Of a stretch of 64,000 bases of DNA, positions 54,431 to 64,000 are shown in pieces. The stretch covers positions 19,787,544-19,851,543 of the forward strand of contig NC_091144.1 in the NCBI RefSeq assembly GCF_041381155.1. Direction: 5' to 3'. Both the position numbers and the translations under genes were made by a program. Source of the DNA: Argopecten irradians (lineage: Eukaryota; Mollusca; Bivalvia; Pectinida; Pectinidae). Position 1 is the first letter of the stretch, and each line of letters begins with the position of its first letter. Under the pieces are notes generated by a model that worked only from the letters and a program-made list of their open reading frames with translations, was not told the DNA's origin and ran no database searches.

Positions 54431-56063
54431 ACATCATGACATTAATAGCATATAAGAAAACCTTCAATTCAGTTGTTCAGACTTACTATGAAAATATTAT
54501 CGGCATACAGCGAAGTCATCATAGCAATATTAGCACTGGCCATGGTAATTAATTGTTTTTATTCCTGGCTCACTGATATAATTACAATCTTCAAGTGTAT
54601 TTTGTTGGTAGTTCGATGTGTCATTTTGAAATGGAGTGGAGGATGTTTATGCTGCGGATTTGTAATATATATACATGTACAGATAATAAATACCACACAG
54701 AGCTCATTGATTAATGGTTTATAGAAGAGGATTTGAACACTTAATAATAATGGGACAAAATGCTATAATTTAGGTATGAAATTTTTCTAAATGACATTCC
54801 TGTGAAAATTTTTGTATGGAAATGAGATGTATTTTATTAGATTTAGGTGAAGAATAAAGACAAACATTTTCAATCCCAATGTTCAACACTATTCTTATAA
54901 GATATCTGGAATATGTATATCACAAATTGTGCTTATAACGAAGTGATTTTGAGGTTTACTGTACAATTACTGTACAAATAACCCCCCCAGTACCCACTGA
55001 TTAAATAAATAGATTTTATATCATGATCAGGGTCAAGTTGTTCAAAAGATTATATCAGGCAGGTAGTCGATAGCAGTTTACAACAATTTTCAAAGTAAGA
55101 TAATAAAAAACATTGTTAAAAAACAAAATTGATACTGATAAAATTTTATTGAATTCCATTCTTTCACATTGCCTACTTACAATTGCCTATTTTTGTGGAG
55201 TATTAAGTATAAAATTAGATATTTTACAGCAAATATGACAGGAACATTTCACTATAAATCATAAACAATCAAGTGATTAATGATGATAAGCTAAAAACTT
55301 ATGAAGAACTTGGCACTGAGTATATTGGACATTGGGATTGAAAATGTTTGTCTTTATTCTTCACACAAATCTAATAAAACACATCTTATTCCCATAAAGA
55401 ATTTTTCACAGGAATGTTATTTAGAAATTTCTTTTTGGCAAAATGTACCACATCTTGTGGTATATACAAAACATGTTAGATTTAACCAGACTTATACGGA
55501 ATGCTTTATTTTTTCATTGCAGATTATTTGTTCATTTTGAAGTATGAAGCGCTGCTAAGGCAGGCAACATGAAGATGATTTCATGAAGCTGAATACCAAG
55601 CAGAATCAAAATTGGATGCCAGATTTGACAAATAAACAAGACCTGTCTGTAAGGCAGTTTGACCATAAGAAAGGTGAGCATATTCACAGTTAAATCCGGT
55701 TTAGCATGGAGGTGTTTTACTTATCTGAAGATAATAAACTTGTTGTCTTGGTTACGATATGTGTGAAAGATAAGAAATATGCGAAGGACTTCCATTATTA
55801 ACACAATTTTAACTTTAATGTATAGAAAGGAATACATAAGTGCCATTTATAATCATTTTCTATATTATTATCAGTTAGCCATGGGCTTACAGTTCTAGTT
55901 TATTTTTGGGGAGTTATATTTTAATGAACTTTACCTCGACAGTTTGTCATATTTCTGATGTACTTGATACATATTTTTTCGATAAAAATTGTCTTTATTC
56001 TTTCATACACTTTTATTAATTACTTAGCATTCATATTTGTATTCATGTTTGCTTTTCCCTTTG

Positions 56064-56205
56064 TTTCAGATTGGTAAAACAAGTTCCTGTATTTTACTTA
56101 GGTTTCAGATAGATAAAAGAGTTTTGACTTTTCTTTCAGACTAGTAAAACAGAGTCCTAGCTTTTACCTTTTTACCTTTTTTCAGATCGTTAAAACAAAG
56201 TTCTA
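56064..56205 (+). repeat. four-unit TTTCAG repeat before the first CtBP coding exon
   Basis: Four successive diverged units start at 56064, 56103, 56134 and 56180. Each has TTTCAG followed by an A-rich GATAAAA or TAAAACA segment and a pyrimidine-rich tail. Each TTTCAG is a plausible 3' splice site. The last leaves an open frame leading into the CtBP start codon. Confidence 0.55.
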
Positions 56206-56285
56206 GCTTTAGAACAGTTAAGTGTTTAATCAGACGTGGAGTGTTTTCTCCTGCTGCGTTTAAGAACGCCTCCCAACGTCATCAC

Positions 56286-62135
<5,850 letters not shown>

Positions 62136-62339
62136 TAACAGCTTACTGATGTCTCTTTTGAAATTGAAAAAAGCATTAAAATTTGATAGAACCACATTTC
62201 GACCTCTATATTAATCTATTAGGGCCCTGCACATCGATGAAGATGCCCAATAGTAATCAGGTTGTCGGTCTGTCTTTGCTTACAGGAAGTTTTCGATGAC
62301 CATGTTTAAGTTATAAAACAATGCTGTCTGTCTTTGTAG

Positions 62340-62762
62340 TGTTTAACCTCCCTGTATTCATCTATTGTAAACATTGCGGGCTGTCTTTGTTTACAAGTGT
62401 TCAACCTCCCTGTATTCCTTTATTGTAAACATTGCGGGCTGTCTTTGTTTACAAGTGTTCAACCTCCCTGTTTTTATTTATTGTAAACATTGCGAGCTGT
62501 CTTTGTTTACAAGTGTTCAACCTCCCTGTTTTTATTTATTGTAAACATTGCTGGCTGTCTTTGTTTACAAGTGTTCAACCTCCCTGTATTCCTTTATTGT
62601 AAACATTGCGGGCTGTCTTTGTTTACAAGTGTTCAACCTCCCTGTTTTTATTTATTGTAAACATTGCGAGCTGTCTTTGTTTACAAGTGTTCAACCTCCC
62701 TGTTTTTATTTATTGTAAACATTGCGAGCTGTCTTTGTTTACAAGTGTTCAACCTCCCTGTA
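62340..62762. repeat. 58-bp minisatellite, block 1
   Basis: Seven to eight units of TGTAAACATTGCGGGCTGTC, TTTGTTTACAAGTGTTCAAC, CTCCCTGTATTCCTTTAT in the CtBP intron. Confidence 0.95.
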
Positions 62763-62768
62763 TTAATT

Positions 62769-62876
62769 AAGGATTAATCTCTTAGTTTATGAGGTAAATT
62801 GCGTAAACGCTTTGCGTTTACATACAATTTACAGACTGCTCCATTCATAAACAAAGCAAACTAAGAGGTTAATCCA
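62769..62876. mobile_element. foldback insertion between minisatellite blocks
   Basis: GGATTAATCTCTTAGTTT and AAACTAAGAGGTTAATCC are inverted ends, with a second inner palindrome around GTAAACGCTTTGCGTTTAC. It is part of a ~375-bp sequence that interrupts the 58-bp array. Confidence 0.65.
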
Positions 62877-63136
62877 TATATTAACAATATTTTCTTTAAA
62901 CAATCAAATCAATAAAAACGTCAGATTCAATCATTTACCTGTGTTATTCGCCGTCAAAATTATACTGCCGTCATGTTGATCCATGCATAATAACCGTTCA
63001 AAAAACCGCGCCATAGACTGGCCGCTTAATCCCGGCCTTTTTTCCGTGACGTCAAAAAAAAAAGTTCTCATATTTCAGTTATTTTTTCATGTCAATTAGC
63101 AATAATACATTAAAAAAAATTGTGTTTTATTGTATG

Positions 63137-64000
63137 TCTCTGATTGTCACTGTATTCATTTGTTATAAACAATGCTGACTGTCTATGTTTACAAGTGTTC
63201 AGCCCCATTGTATTCATTTGTTATAAACAATGCTGGCTGTCTTTGTTTACAAGTGTTCAGCCCCACTGTATTCATTTGTTATAAACAATGCTGGCTGTCT
63301 TTGTTTACAAGTGTTCAGCCCCACTGTATTCATTTGTTATAAACAATGCTGGCTGTCTTTGTTTACAAGTGTTCAGCCCCACTGTATTCATTTGTTATAA
63401 ACAATGCTGACTGTCTATGTTTACAAGTGTTCAGCCCCACTGTATTCATTTGTTATAAACAATGCTGGCTGTCTTTGTTTACAAGTGTTCAGCCCCACTG
63501 TATTCATTTGTTATAAACAATGCTGGCTGTCTTTGTTTACAAGTGTTCAACCCCACTGTATTCATTTGTTATAAACAATGCTGGCTGTCTTTGTTTACAA
63601 GTGTTCAACCCCACTGTATTCATTTGCTGTAAACAATGCTGGCTGTCTTTGTTTACAAGTGTTCAACCCCACTGTATTCATTTGTTATAAACAATGCTGA
63701 CTGTCTTTGTTTACAAGTGTTCAGCCCCACTGTATTCATTTGTTATAAACAATGCTGGCTGTCTTTGTTTACAAGTGTTCAGCCCCACTGTATTCATTTG
63801 TTATAAACAATGCTGACTGTCTTTGTTTACAAGTGTTCAGCCCCACTGTATTCATTTGTTATAAACAATGCTGGCTGTTTTTGTTTACAAGTGTTCAACC
63901 CCACTGTATTCATTTTTTATAAACAATGCTGACTGTCTTTGATTACAAGTGTTCAATCCCACTGTATTCATTTGTTATAAACAATGCTGGCTGTCTTTGT
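63137..64000. repeat. 58-bp minisatellite, block 2 (runs off the window)
   Basis: About 15 highly uniform units of TATAAACAATGCTGGCTGTC, TTTGTTTACAAGTGTTCAGC, CCCACTGTATTCATTTGT. Same family as block 1 but with its own fixed variants. True length is unknown. Confidence 0.95.

Larger units (their letters stand above)
46736..56063. other. divergent intergenic region and CtBP 5' intron
   Basis: AT-rich, with no protein-coding exon found on either strand. It holds the CRE-like pair, the candidate CtBP first exon, partial MITE D copies (51758-51862, 54283-54430), a repeat copy (52815-53095) and a three-unit repeat at 54074. A C-run followed by a T-run occurs at 48459-48481. Confidence 0.45.

Noticed and set aside
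56241..56285. An upstream start of CtBP at 56241
   Set aside because: The codon is GTG, not ATG, and the frame is simply open 5' UTR. The ATG at 56286 gives an N-terminus like that of other invertebrate CtBP.
62340..64000. Telomere- or centromere-type satellite
   Set aside because: The 58-bp unit is intronic, local and unrelated to TTAGGG. It is an ordinary minisatellite.

Overview
This is animal nuclear DNA: AT-rich, intron-dense, with GT-AG spliced genes and many short inverted-repeat elements and minisatellites. The repeat families, the tRNA-like sequences and the intron style suggest a lophotrochozoan, most likely a bivalve mollusc. That assignment is inferred; no species-diagnostic gene is present. 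Almost every long open frame in the window is a chance frame or lies in a tandem repeat. The real coding content is three spliced genes, rebuilt here from splice sites, reading phase and protein family. Layout: (1) 1-8238 is intergenic, with a 28-bp minisatellite and several MITE-like elements. (2) 8239-26725, plus strand, is a five-exon TEX36-like gene encoding 249 aa. Its 12.9-kb first intron holds three large minisatellite arrays (49, 47 and 52 bp). (3) 26726-33061 is intergenic or 3'-UTR sequence with a perfect 88-bp palindrome. (4) 33062-46605, minus strand, is a complete nine-exon MAEA (GID9/FYV10) gene of 389 aa, the LisH-CTLH-CRA-RING subunit of the CTLH ubiquitin ligase. Its introns carry a pogo/Tigger-like element, several MITEs, two copies of a ~155-bp tandem repeat (one split by a LINE relic), and a 463-bp foldback with a hammerhead-ribozyme-like core in each arm. 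(5) 46606-56285 is the divergent intergenic region and probable 5'-UTR intron of CtBP. (6) 56286-62109, plus strand, holds the first eight coding exons of CtBP (NAD-binding transcriptional corepressor); the C-terminal tail lies beyond the window. The last visible intron holds a 58-bp minisatellite that runs off the end. How the genes relate: MAEA and CtBP are head-to-head, about 9.7 kb apart start to start, and TEX36-like lies tail-to-tail with MAEA. From general knowledge of the human map, MAEA sits next to CTBP1 on 4p16.3 and TEX36 sits near CTBP2 on 10q26. The window therefore looks like an unsplit ancestral neighbourhood that vertebrates divided after genome duplication. The most unusual non-gene signals are the paired inverted hammerhead-like motifs around a tRNA-like sequence (41940-42402), two neighbouring satellites that appear to derive from one ancestor (12.07-13.86 kb), and four successive TTTCAG units just before the first CtBP coding exon.
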